Positions 43,118 to 50,964 of a stretch of DNA of 64,000 nucleotides are shown here, piece after piece. Both the position numbers and the translations under genes were made by a program. How positions within the stretch are numbered: the first letter of the stretch is position 1; the number at the start of each line of letters is the position of its first letter. This DNA is from Flavobacterium solisilvae (GTDB taxonomy: Bacteria; Bacteroidota; Bacteroidia; Flavobacteriales; Flavobacteriaceae): the NCBI RefSeq assembly GCF_012911605.1, contig NZ_JAAMPT010000207.1, positions 124,001 to 188,000 of the forward strand, read 5' to 3'. The notes under the pieces are model-generated. The model searched no databases. It worked only from the letters and a program-made list of their open reading frames with translations, and was not told the DNA's origin.

Positions 43118-43894
43118 ATGAAAATATTTAGAATTTTAATGGTAAGTATCGGTCTATTTGTGCTTTCTTGTACAGATGATGTTGCTGATACAGAAAGAGA
43201 TGCAGTTGAAACAAATACTGCTCCTGTCTTGAGAACACCAAATAATGATTTTGCTATGGTTTTATCGCTTGCAAATGCAAATGATTTTGCTACTGCATTT
43301 GTATGGGATTATGCTGCTTATGACGGTACACCAACAGTTATTAACTATAGTGTAGAATTTGATGCTGCTGGTACTAGTTTCGCATCACCAACAGTAGTTG
43401 CAACTTCAACAGAGAAATTTAAAGAATTCAAAGTAAGTGAGTTAAATCAAGCGGCATTAGATGCTGGTTTTCCTCCATTTGAAGAAAGCAGTATTGATGT
43501 TAGAATTAAATCTACAGTTGGAACAACTGGAGTTGGAGTTCCTCAGTATTCTAATCATTTCACTATCAAGTTAACTCCTTATCCAGCTTGGCCTAATTGG
43601 GGAATTATTGGTAGTGCAACACCAACAGGATGGGATTCTGATACTAACTTGGATTATGATTTAAGTACTAAAACATACTTTATTACAATGGATTTAGTTG
43701 TTGGCGCTTTCAAATTCAGATTAGATGATAGTTGGAGTACAAATTATGGTGATGATGGAAATAATCTTTCTTTAGAAGCTGGAGGAGCAGATATCCCGGT
43801 AACAGTTGCAGGTACTTATTTAATAAAAGTAAATTTTGGAACCGAAGAAGCAGGTGGAATTCCAGCCAAGAGTTATACTATAACTTTGCAGTAA
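43118..43894 (+). CDS. Second SusE/SusF-like starch-binding lipoprotein, one repeat
   Basis: The 258-residue protein has a lipoprotein signal (MKIFRILMVSIGLFVLSC) and mature end CTDDVADTE with the acidic export pattern. A SusE-type N-terminal domain (TPNNDFAMVLSLANANDFATAFVWDYA) is followed by a single starch-binding-like repeat (NWGIIGSATPTGWDSDTNLDYD ... STNYGDDGNNLSLEAGGADIPV). It resembles the preceding protein with one repeat lost, and likely arose by tandem duplication. Spacing from the preceding gene is 16 bases, so it is the fourth gene of the susCDE operon. SusF itself usually has more repeats, so I leave the symbol blank. Confidence 0.86.
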   Translation: MKIFRILMVSIGLFVLSCTDDVADTERDAVETNTAPVLRTPNNDFAMVLSLANANDFATAFVWDYAAYDGTPTVINYSVEFDAAGTSFASPTVVATSTEKFKEFKVSELNQAALDAGFPPFEESSIDVRIKSTVGTTGVGVPQYSNHFTIKLTPYPAWPNWGIIGSATPTGWDSDTNLDYDLSTKTYFITMDLVVGAFKFRLDDSWSTNYGDDGNNLSLEAGGADIPVTVAGTYLIKVNFGTEEAGGIPAKSYTITLQ

Positions 43895-43906
43895 AATAGA
43901 ATACTT

Positions 43907-44039
43907 GGAGTTGTTATAAAATTTGATGACACTTTTTAGAGATATTATTACCAAATAATTGTTTTAATATCTGATATAAGTGATAGTATATGTTTAATTA
44001 TACATAGCAAAACTTTACGTCAAATTTTATAGCAACTCC
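43907..44039. repeat. 133-bp element with 20-bp inverted ends upstream of the secreted amylase gene
   Basis: GGAGTTGTTATAAAATTTGA (43907-43926) and its complement at 44020-44039 match in 19 of 20 positions. The interior (93 bases) is AT-rich and has no reading frame. It occupies nearly all of the 169-base gap and ends 24 bases before the ATG at 44064. It may be a non-autonomous mobile element or an RNA element; no target-site duplication is clear. Confidence 0.75.
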
Positions 44040-44063
44040 TTTTTTACATTAAAAAAAACAAAA

Positions 44064-46991
44064 ATGAAAAAAATCTTACTTTATTTGTTGGTTTTCCCTT
44101 TGTTGTTATTCGCACAGCAACAAACGGCAACCTATTCAATTAATCCAACTCCAACATTTGAAGGAACAGACGCTTTGACTGTAACAATAAATGGTTCTTC
44201 AATAAACGAATCAACTTGGGGAGTTACAAATAATCAGCTATATGCTTGGGTTTGGGCATTAAATAGTGCTAATGCAAATATTTCATACAGTGGAAATGGA
44301 GCTTGGGAAAATTCAGATGCCAGTAAATTAATGATATACAATTCGGTAAATGACACTTATTCATTTACGTATAATCCAAATGTATTTGGTTTTTTTGGAA
44401 CTACAGAAGTCGCAAAAGTTGGACTTTTAATTAAGGCAAAAAACGGGACAGGAGATAAAAAATCACAAGACATAGTTCTAAATGTAGGTTCATTTCAGGT
44501 TACACTTTTAAATAGTATTGTGGCTGGAGGAACACAACTTTTTGCAACAAATTATTCTATTGCTGCGCGCCATAATGGTAGCGCATCAAATTATGTTTTA
44601 AAAAGAAATGGAGTAACTATTAATACTCAAAATAATTTGGCTGCAAGTTCTGGTCCACCAAGTTATACTTTTACAGATACTGCTACAGAAAACATAAATA
44701 ATTATACTTTAGAGGTTACTCAAAATGGAGTTACTAAAACATTTAATTTTTCGGCATTAAAAACATTAACACCAGTTAGTGAAGCATTGCCGTCTGGTAT
44801 GGTTGATGGTGTAAATTACCATTCTGGCGATGCAACAAAAGCAACATTGGTGTTAAATGCGCCTTTAAAAGACTTTGTATACGTTGCAGGAAGTTTCAAT
44901 AATTGGCAACCTACTGTAAGTCATGTGATGAAAAAAGATCCTACTACGGGAAAATTTTGGTTAGAAGTAACTGGTTTAACACCAGGAAATTATGAAACAT
45001 TCCAATATTGGGTTTGCGATAACACAAGTGTACCAACAAACTCTCCTAAAATAGTAAAAACAGCTGATCCATTTTCAACTCTAGTATTGTCTCCTTTTGA
45101 TGATCCAGAAATTATTTCACTTGGAGTTTTTCCTGGATTACCTGCTTATCCTGCTGGACAAGAAAGAGAAGTAAGTGTTATTCAAACTGGACCAAACGCT
45201 TACTATAATTACAATTGGAGTACAGCAACTACAAATTTTGTAAAACCAAATATTAAAGATCTTGTGATTTATGAAGTTTTGGTAAGAGATTTTGATGCTA
45301 ATAGAACTTACCAAAATTTAATTGATCGTATAGATTATTTTAAAAACTTGAAAATTAATGCAATCCAACTTATGCCAGTAATGGAGTTTGAAGGAAATGA
45401 AAGTTGGGGATATAATACATCTTTCCATTTGGCATTAGATAAAAGATATGGACCGCCAGTAAAATTAAAAGAGTTTATCGATTTGTGTCATCAAAACGGT
45501 ATAGCTGTTATTTTAGATTTAGCTTTAAATCACGTTTTTGGTCGTTCTCCATTAGTGAGAATGTGGATGCAAGATGCAAATGGTGACGGTTGGGGTGATG
45601 CAATTTCAACAACAAATGAAAATCCATACATCAATCAACTTGCAAGACATTCTTATAGCGTAGGAAGTGATTTGAACCACTTCTTTGAACCTAATACCCA
45701 AAATACTTCGGGCGTTACTAATACTTGGGGGTCAAATTTAGCCAATACCTATTCCATTAGAACTATTCAACACTGGATTAATGAATATAAAATTGATGGT
45801 TACAGATGGGATTTAACTAAAGGGTTTACTAATAGTTGTACAAGTGGAGATGAGGCTTGTACTAATGATTATAAAGTTGATCGAGTTGCTAAATTAAAAT
45901 GGTACGCCGACAAACAATGGGAAGCAGATAATACTTCATATTGTATTTTTGAGCATTTAGGTAATGGCGGATCATATAATGAGGAAGTAGAATGGGCGAA
46001 TTATAGAATTGCTGAAGGAAAAGGTATTATGCAATGGCGTAAAATGACCGATCCTTATGCAGATTTGCTAAAAGGAAATGCTACGAATTTATCTGGTGTT
46101 GCAGAAAGTACAAATCGATTTATTGGTTATGCCGAAAGTCATGACGAAGAACGTGTCATCTATAAAGCATTAAATGAAGCAGGTCAAACACAAGGTAATC
46201 TGGCTAAAGTTTTACAAAGATTACCAGCAATGGGTTCTGTTTTGTTCCTAGTTCCAGGACCAAAAATGATCTGGCATTTTAGTGAATTAGGTTGGGATAA
46301 ATCACTTTGGACTTGTAATAACGGAAATGTTTCATACTCAAATCCTGACTGTAAACTTGATACCAAACCACAACCTCAATGGGTTGAAAATTGGGTTGGA
46401 AATACTGCTAGAGCTAATGTTTATAACCAATGGGCAAAACAAATTGAGTTAAGAATTAATGAAAATGTTTTCGAAAATGGTCAACATGCTTGGAATTTTA
46501 GTCAAACTGGTCGACCGAGACTTGATGTTTGGACATCTTCAACGCCTCAATCAAATTTGAGCTATGTTTTTGTGTTGACAAATTTTTCAGATGCAACTTA
46601 TAATGCTTCTGGAGGTTTTCCATATACTGGTAACTGGGTTAATTTAATGGATAATTCCGTAGTTAATGTTACTAGTACAACTCAAAATGTATCTATTGAG
46701 CCTGGAGGTTATAGAATCTTCGGAAATCAACCGGCAACACTAAGCAATCCTGAAAACCAAATAACATCGGTAAAATTATACCCAAATCCTGCTAACAATT
46801 ATTTTGTTATCGAAGGCGAAATTTCTAAAGCCGAAATTTATTCAGTTACTGGACAATTAGTTAAATCGTTTTACGGTGTAAATACTACTGATTATCAATT
46901 TGATATTAACGATTTGACTAAAGGTGTTTATCTAGTGAAAGCATTTGATGCTCAAAACAGAACAAAAACCATGAAGTTAATCAAACAATAA
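44064..46991 (+). CDS. T9SS-secreted GH13 alpha-amylase
   Basis: The 975-residue protein has a signal peptide (LLYLLVFPLLLFAQQ), N-terminal beta domains (about 20-240), a CBM48/E-set-like domain about 250-345 (APLKDFVYVAGSFNNWQPT), and a GH13 barrel with VIYEVLVRDFDANRTYQNL, catalytic D583 in DGYRWDLTKGF, E630 in CIFEHLGNGG and D694 in GYAESHDEERV. The last ~75 residues (SVKLYPNPANNYFVIEG; LTKGVYLVKAF) are a T9SS type A sorting domain. It is therefore exported by type IX secretion and should start starch breakdown outside the cell; it fits the place of the secreted amylase (AmyB-like) in flavobacterial starch PULs. It lies downstream of the sus genes across the 133-bp element. Confidence 0.92.
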   Translation: MKKILLYLLVFPLLLFAQQQTATYSINPTPTFEGTDALTVTINGSSINESTWGVTNNQLYAWVWALNSANANISYSGNGAWENSDASKLMIYNSVNDTYSFTYNPNVFGFFGTTEVAKVGLLIKAKNGTGDKKSQDIVLNVGSFQVTLLNSIVAGGTQLFATNYSIAARHNGSASNYVLKRNGVTINTQNNLAASSGPPSYTFTDTATENINNYTLEVTQNGVTKTFNFSALKTLTPVSEALPSGMVDGVNYHSGDATKATLVLNAPLKDFVYVAGSFNNWQPTVSHVMKKDPTTGKFWLEVTGLTPGNYETFQYWVCDNTSVPTNSPKIVKTADPFSTLVLSPFDDPEIISLGVFPGLPAYPAGQEREVSVIQTGPNAYYNYNWSTATTNFVKPNIKDLVIYEVLVRDFDANRTYQNLIDRIDYFKNLKINAIQLMPVMEFEGNESWGYNTSFHLALDKRYGPPVKLKEFIDLCHQNGIAVILDLALNHVFGRSPLVRMWMQDANGDGWGDAISTTNENPYINQLARHSYSVGSDLNHFFEPNTQNTSGVTNTWGSNLANTYSIRTIQHWINEYKIDGYRWDLTKGFTNSCTSGDEACTNDYKVDRVAKLKWYADKQWEADNTSYCIFEHLGNGGSYNEEVEWANYRIAEGKGIMQWRKMTDPYADLLKGNATNLSGVAESTNRFIGYAESHDEERVIYKALNEAGQTQGNLAKVLQRLPAMGSVLFLVPGPKMIWHFSELGWDKSLWTCNNGNVSYSNPDCKLDTKPQPQWVENWVGNTARANVYNQWAKQIELRINENVFENGQHAWNFSQTGRPRLDVWTSSTPQSNLSYVFVLTNFSDATYNASGGFPYTGNWVNLMDNSVVNVTSTTQNVSIEPGGYRIFGNQPATLSNPENQITSVKLYPNPANNYFVIEGEISKAEIYSVTGQLVKSFYGVNTTDYQFDINDLTKGVYLVKAFDAQNRTKTMKLIKQ

Positions 46992-47026
46992 ATTTTAGTT
47001 TAAGTTAGTTTATAATTAATGTTTTT

Positions 47027-47056
47027 AAAGCCACGCTGAAAAGTGTGGCTTTCTTG
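47027..47056 (+). terminator. Terminator after the secreted amylase gene
   Basis: AAAGCCACGCT, loop GAAA, AGTGTGGCTTT: 11-bp stem with one G.T pair, then TTCTTGTTTT. It closes the PUL plus arm, 36 bases after the stop codon. Confidence 0.75.
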
Positions 47057-47078
47057 TTTTAAAACTAAAACAAATCTT

Positions 47079-47108
47079 TTTGAGATATTAATAATTGATG
47101 TAGTTTTG
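47079..47108 (+). promoter_or_regulatory. Promoter of the AsmA-like gene, leaderless candidate
   Basis: TTTG (47079-47082), 18-base spacer, TAGTTTTG (47101-47108): a perfect match to the -33/-7 pattern. The -7 box ends only 4 bases before the ATG at 47113, so the transcript should begin at or next to the start codon. Confidence 0.75.
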
Positions 47109-47112
47109 TTGC

Positions 47113-49896
47113 ATGAAAAAGCCATCTAAGTCAATAATAATTAGAATTTTAAAATGGATAGGAATTTCAATTTCGTCCATACTTGCACTATTATTTATTT
47201 TACCAATACTTTTTCCGGGAAAAATTGCCGAAGAAGTAAAAGCATTTGCCAATAAAAAACTCAATGGAGAACTCGATTTCAAAGAAGCAAATCTGTCTTT
47301 TTTTAATCACTTTCCATCATTGACATTAACACTTACTGATTTATCCTTAAAAGGTTCTGCGCCATATAAAAAGGAAACATTACTTTCTGCGGAAGAAGTT
47401 GCTTTTGGAATTGACTTATCTTCTCTATTGTTTGACAAAAAAGTCAACATCGATAAAATTTATATTTCTGATGCTTTGATTAACGTTTTGGTAAACGAAA
47501 AAGGAGAAGCAAATTATAATGTTTACATTTCCGAAGAAAAAACTACTGTTAAAGATTCATCAGAAACTGCACTACGACTAGAAAAAATCGCTATAGAAAA
47601 TACTCATTTGGTTTACAACGATAAATCGGCTAAGATTTTAATTGATGCCAAAGGTTTCAATTATGTTGGAAATGGAGATTTAGATAAATCGATTTTTGAT
47701 TTATATACCAAAGCCAAAATTGAATCCTTTGATTTTACTTATGATGGCGAACAATACTTGAAAAACAAAAAGGTAAATGCTAATTTAATTACTAAAATAA
47801 ATACCAATTCTTTAGCATTTGTTTTTGAACAAAACAATTTAAAAATCAATAAATTACCAGTTGAATTCAAAGGAAAATTTGACTTTTTGAGCAATGGATA
47901 TGATATGGATTTCAGCGTAAAATCTGAAGATAGTCATTTGAGCGAATTCTTCTCGGCTTTACCACCACAATATGTTACTTGGCTTGATAAATCTAAGGTT
48001 AAAGGAAAAACTGATTTGTCGATGTCATTAAAAGGAAAATATATCGCTTCTCAAAACCTAAAGCCAAATCTTGCCTTCAATATGAAAATCCGTGAAGGAT
48101 ATGTCAATTATAATGAAGCGCCAGTTTCGGCATCTAATATTTTCTTAAATTTTGATACAAAATTGCCTTCGCTTGACACGGAACAGTTAACAGTAAATCT
48201 TGATTCCATTTTCTTCAATCTCGACAAAGATTATGTAAAAGCAATCGTAAAAACCAAAGGTTTGACTACGCCAAATGTTGATGCGCGAATTGAAACCAAA
48301 GTCAATCTAGCAACATTAAATCGTACTTTTGGACTTCAAAATATGGAATTGCGCGGAACTTTGAATACCAATATTCGAGCACTTGGCGTTTATGACAAAA
48401 AGAACAATAAAATTCCAGTAACCGACGGAAAAATAGAGATGAAAAACGGTTACATCAAGACTGATTATTATCCAAATCCAATTCAGAATATCAATGTCGT
48501 TGCCAAAGTAATTGATAAAAAAGGTTCGCTTGATGACTTGAAAATTAACATAACGCCAGCATCGTTTGACTTTGAAGGAAAACCAATTTATGTCAATGCT
48601 ATGGTGGAAGATTTCCAGAACATTAAATACGATATTAAGGCAAAAGGTGAATTGGATTTAGGCAAAATTTACAAAGTCTTTTCACAAAAAGGTCTCGATT
48701 TAGATGGTTATATCAACGCTGATGTTTCATTTAAAGGAACGCAAAGCGATGCTATGAACGGCAATTATGCCAAGCTTCAAAACAAAGGAACGCTATTGCT
48801 TAGAGATATTAAAACGCATTCAGAATATCTGCCGAAACCATTTATCATTCGTGATGGAACATTTGTTTTCAATCAGGATAAAATGAATTTCAATGAATTC
48901 AAAGCAACCTATGGCGAGTCTGATTTTAAAATGAATGGATTTCTGCAAAACGTAATTGATTTTGTGTTGACCGATAAAGCTATTTTAAAAGGAAATTTCA
49001 ATTTACAATCCGATTTTATTAATGTTGATGAGTTTATGACAAAACAGACAGTTACGATTGATTATCCGCCATTATCTGCGCCAGATGAAGTGAAAACTGA
49101 AAGTACAGTAATTGTCATTCCTCCAAATTTTAATTTAGAGTTTAATGCAATTGCTAATAAAGTCAATTTTGAAGACTTGAAATTGGAAAACTTGAAAGGA
49201 AAAATGAACATCAATAAAGGTCAATTAACGTTAAAGAATTCGGCTTTTGATTTAATTGGTGCCAATGTAAAAATGGATATCGTTTATGGAAGTCAATCGC
49301 CCGAAAAAGCTTTTTTTGACTTCAAAGTAAATGCCAAAGATTTTGATATAAAACGCGCTTACAACGAAGTTAAAATGTTCAGAGAAATAGCTTCTGCTGC
49401 CGAAAGCGCCGAAGGAATTGTATCGTTAGATTACAATGTTGCCGGAATTTTAGATGGAAATATGATGCCAATTTATCCATCGTTAACTGGAGGCGGAACA
49501 CTTTCAGTTAAAAATGTAAAAATGAAAGGGTTTAAAATGTTTGGAACCGTTAGTAAAAAAACAGGAAAAGATGCCATTGCTAATCCTGATTTGAGTAAAG
49601 TTGATATCAAAACCAAAATAAAAAACAACATTATTACCATTGAACGATTTAAGTTCAAAGTAGCTGGTTTTCGCCCAAGAATTGAAGGAACAACGAGTTT
49701 TGACGGAAAATTAAATATCAAAATGCGATTAGGATTGCCACCATTTGGTTTGTTGGGAATTCCATTAAAAATTACAGGAACGCAAGATAATCCAAAAGTA
49801 CAACTCGGTAAACAAACAGAAGATTTGGAAGAAACCGAATATGATGGCGAAGTACCAACTCCTTTGCAAAATCAACCAGCTACAGATGGAAAGTAA
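47113..49896 (+). CDS. AsmA-like family inner-membrane-anchored protein
   Basis: The 927-residue protein has one N-terminal membrane segment (about residues 13-35, WIGISISSILALLFILPILF), the AsmA N-terminal pattern FANKKLNGELDFKEANLSFFNHFPSLTLTLTDLSLKG (about 45-85), a long beta-rich middle, and an AsmA C-terminal region at about 680-880 ending MRLGLPPFGLLGIPLKITGTQDNPKVQLG. AsmA-like proteins belong to the repeating beta-groove group linked to lipid transport between membranes; the exact role here is unknown. It is monocistronic, flanked by its own promoter and a downstream hairpin. Confidence 0.9.
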   Translation: MKKPSKSIIIRILKWIGISISSILALLFILPILFPGKIAEEVKAFANKKLNGELDFKEANLSFFNHFPSLTLTLTDLSLKGSAPYKKETLLSAEEVAFGIDLSSLLFDKKVNIDKIYISDALINVLVNEKGEANYNVYISEEKTTVKDSSETALRLEKIAIENTHLVYNDKSAKILIDAKGFNYVGNGDLDKSIFDLYTKAKIESFDFTYDGEQYLKNKKVNANLITKINTNSLAFVFEQNNLKINKLPVEFKGKFDFLSNGYDMDFSVKSEDSHLSEFFSALPPQYVTWLDKSKVKGKTDLSMSLKGKYIASQNLKPNLAFNMKIREGYVNYNEAPVSASNIFLNFDTKLPSLDTEQLTVNLDSIFFNLDKDYVKAIVKTKGLTTPNVDARIETKVNLATLNRTFGLQNMELRGTLNTNIRALGVYDKKNNKIPVTDGKIEMKNGYIKTDYYPNPIQNINVVAKVIDKKGSLDDLKINITPASFDFEGKPIYVNAMVEDFQNIKYDIKAKGELDLGKIYKVFSQKGLDLDGYINADVSFKGTQSDAMNGNYAKLQNKGTLLLRDIKTHSEYLPKPFIIRDGTFVFNQDKMNFNEFKATYGESDFKMNGFLQNVIDFVLTDKAILKGNFNLQSDFINVDEFMTKQTVTIDYPPLSAPDEVKTESTVIVIPPNFNLEFNAIANKVNFEDLKLENLKGKMNINKGQLTLKNSAFDLIGANVKMDIVYGSQSPEKAFFDFKVNAKDFDIKRAYNEVKMFREIASAAESAEGIVSLDYNVAGILDGNMMPIYPSLTGGGTLSVKNVKMKGFKMFGTVSKKTGKDAIANPDLSKVDIKTKIKNNIITIERFKFKVAGFRPRIEGTTSFDGKLNIKMRLGLPPFGLLGIPLKITGTQDNPKVQLGKQTEDLEETEYDGEVPTPLQNQPATDGK

Positions 49897-49933
49897 TAAC
49901 TAGTTAGGTTTAAAACGATTGATTTTACATATT

Positions 49934-50005
49934 AACCATTAAGAAATTAACCTAATTAAGTGCAGCAATACTTAATGAAACTTAATTTCTTAATGGTTTT
50001 TTTTA
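49934..50005 (+). terminator. Long hairpin after the AsmA-like gene (interspersed palindrome/terminator)
   Basis: AACCATTAAGAAATTAA (49934-49950) pairs perfectly over 17 bases with 49982-49998, followed by a run of T. The 31-base interior holds further short complementarity (TTAAGT/ACTTAA). Likely both a terminator and a member of a repeated palindrome family. Confidence 0.7.
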
Positions 50006-50030
50006 AAAGGAAATTTAATTTTTGCCAAAT

Positions 50031-50063
50031 AAAAAAGCCCAAACAATTTGTTTGGGCTTTTTT
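50031..50063 (-). terminator. tRNA-Phe terminator
   Basis: AAAAAAGCCCAAACAA pairs with TTGTTTGGGCTTTTTT over 16 bases with almost no loop; on the minus strand it follows the tRNA directly and ends in a T run. Confidence 0.85.
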
Positions 50064-50064
50064 G

Positions 50065-50137
50065 TGGTACCTCCAGGAATCGAACCAGGGACACATGGAT
50101 TTTCAGTCCATTGCTCTACCAACTGAGCTAAGGTACC
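50065..50137 (-). tRNA. tRNA-Phe (anticodon GAA)
   Basis: A 73-base tRNA on the minus strand. Acceptor arms GGTACCT and AGGTACC pair perfectly, discriminator A is at plus 50065, the D loop contains AGTTGGTAGAGC, the anticodon stem ATGGA/TCCAT holds loop CTGAAAA (anticodon GAA), and the T arm has GGTTCGATTCC. CCA is not encoded. Confidence 0.96.
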
Positions 50138-50235
50138 GTTGCTAATGCGGGTGCAAATATAGAACGATTTTTAATTTATCCAAAAGAAATTGTAAAAAAA
50201 ATCTATTGTAACTTCGCAGTTCTAAATTAAACTAT

Positions 50236-50964
50236 ATGCTTTTAGCTATCGATGTTGGAAATACCCGAATTAAAACTGCTGTATTTGAACAGAATACACT
50301 TTTGGAAGTTTTTATTTTTCAAAAAGAAAAATTTTCAAAAGAATTGAATTTTATTTTAAATAATTTTCCAAAAATCGATAAAATCACTGTAGCTTCTGTT
50401 GGGAGTATTGAAAAAACCGACTTTTTGGCTTTTGAAAATAGAACAAAAATTAGTTTTATATCAAAAGAAAGTGCTTTTCCGTTTTCAAATTTATATGAAA
50501 CACCAAATACACTTGGAATAGATAGAATGGTTTTGGCAGCTGGAGCAGTTTTAAAATTCCCTAATCAAAGTAGATTAGTGATTGATGCTGGAACTTGTGT
50601 AACCTATGATTATATAGATGAAAATGATAACTATCTAGGTGGTGCAATTTCGCCTGGGATTCGACTACGCTATGAATCATTACATCAATTTACTGCAAAA
50701 TTGCCATTATTGACTAAAACTTCTCCCGAAAATATAATTGGAAATTCTACTAATGAATCAATTCATTCTGGCGTAATTAATGGTTTAGTGAACGAAATTG
50801 ACGGGTTTATAGATTATTACAAAACCTTAAACGCTAATTTTATCATAATTTTAACTGGTGGTGATGCAGATTTTTTGGCTATACGATTAAAAAATACCAT
50901 ATTTGCCAATCCAAATTTTCTCTTAGAAAGTTTGAACCAAACATTTCAATACAATCAAAAATGA
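50236..50964 (+). CDS. coaX: Type III pantothenate kinase
   Basis: CoaX catalyses the first step of coenzyme A synthesis (pantothenate to 4'-phosphopantothenate). The 242-residue protein has the ASKHA motifs of the type III enzyme: LLAIDVGNTRIKTAVFE (catalytic D6), NTLGIDRMVLAAGA near residue 92, RLVIDAGTCVTYDYID near residue 113, GGAISPGIRLRYESLH, and ILTGGDADFL near the C-terminus. A TAACTTCG box at 50209-50216 could be its -7 element. It overlaps the next gene by ATGA, so an envelope gene string is translationally coupled to it, a common order in Flavobacteriaceae. Confidence 0.95.
   Translation: MLLAIDVGNTRIKTAVFEQNTLLEVFIFQKEKFSKELNFILNNFPKIDKITVASVGSIEKTDFLAFENRTKISFISKESAFPFSNLYETPNTLGIDRMVLAAGAVLKFPNQSRLVIDAGTCVTYDYIDENDNYLGGAISPGIRLRYESLHQFTAKLPLLTKTSPENIIGNSTNESIHSGVINGLVNEIDGFIDYYKTLNANFIIILTGGDADFLAIRLKNTIFANPNFLLESLNQTFQYNQK

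Noticed and set aside
43907-44039. Simple transcription terminator for the sus operon
   Set aside because: The inverted arms are 93 bases apart and no compact hairpin with T tract is present, so a classical terminator does not fit; kept as an inverted-repeat element.
49960-50145. 61-residue frame over the tRNA-Phe region
   Set aside because: It reads through a palindrome, a terminator and the antisense of a tRNA; chance frame.
50641-50700. Possible CGACT.CGCT repeat in coaX
   Set aside because: The bases encode the conserved SPGIRLRYESLH segment of type III pantothenate kinases, so the resemblance is coincidental.
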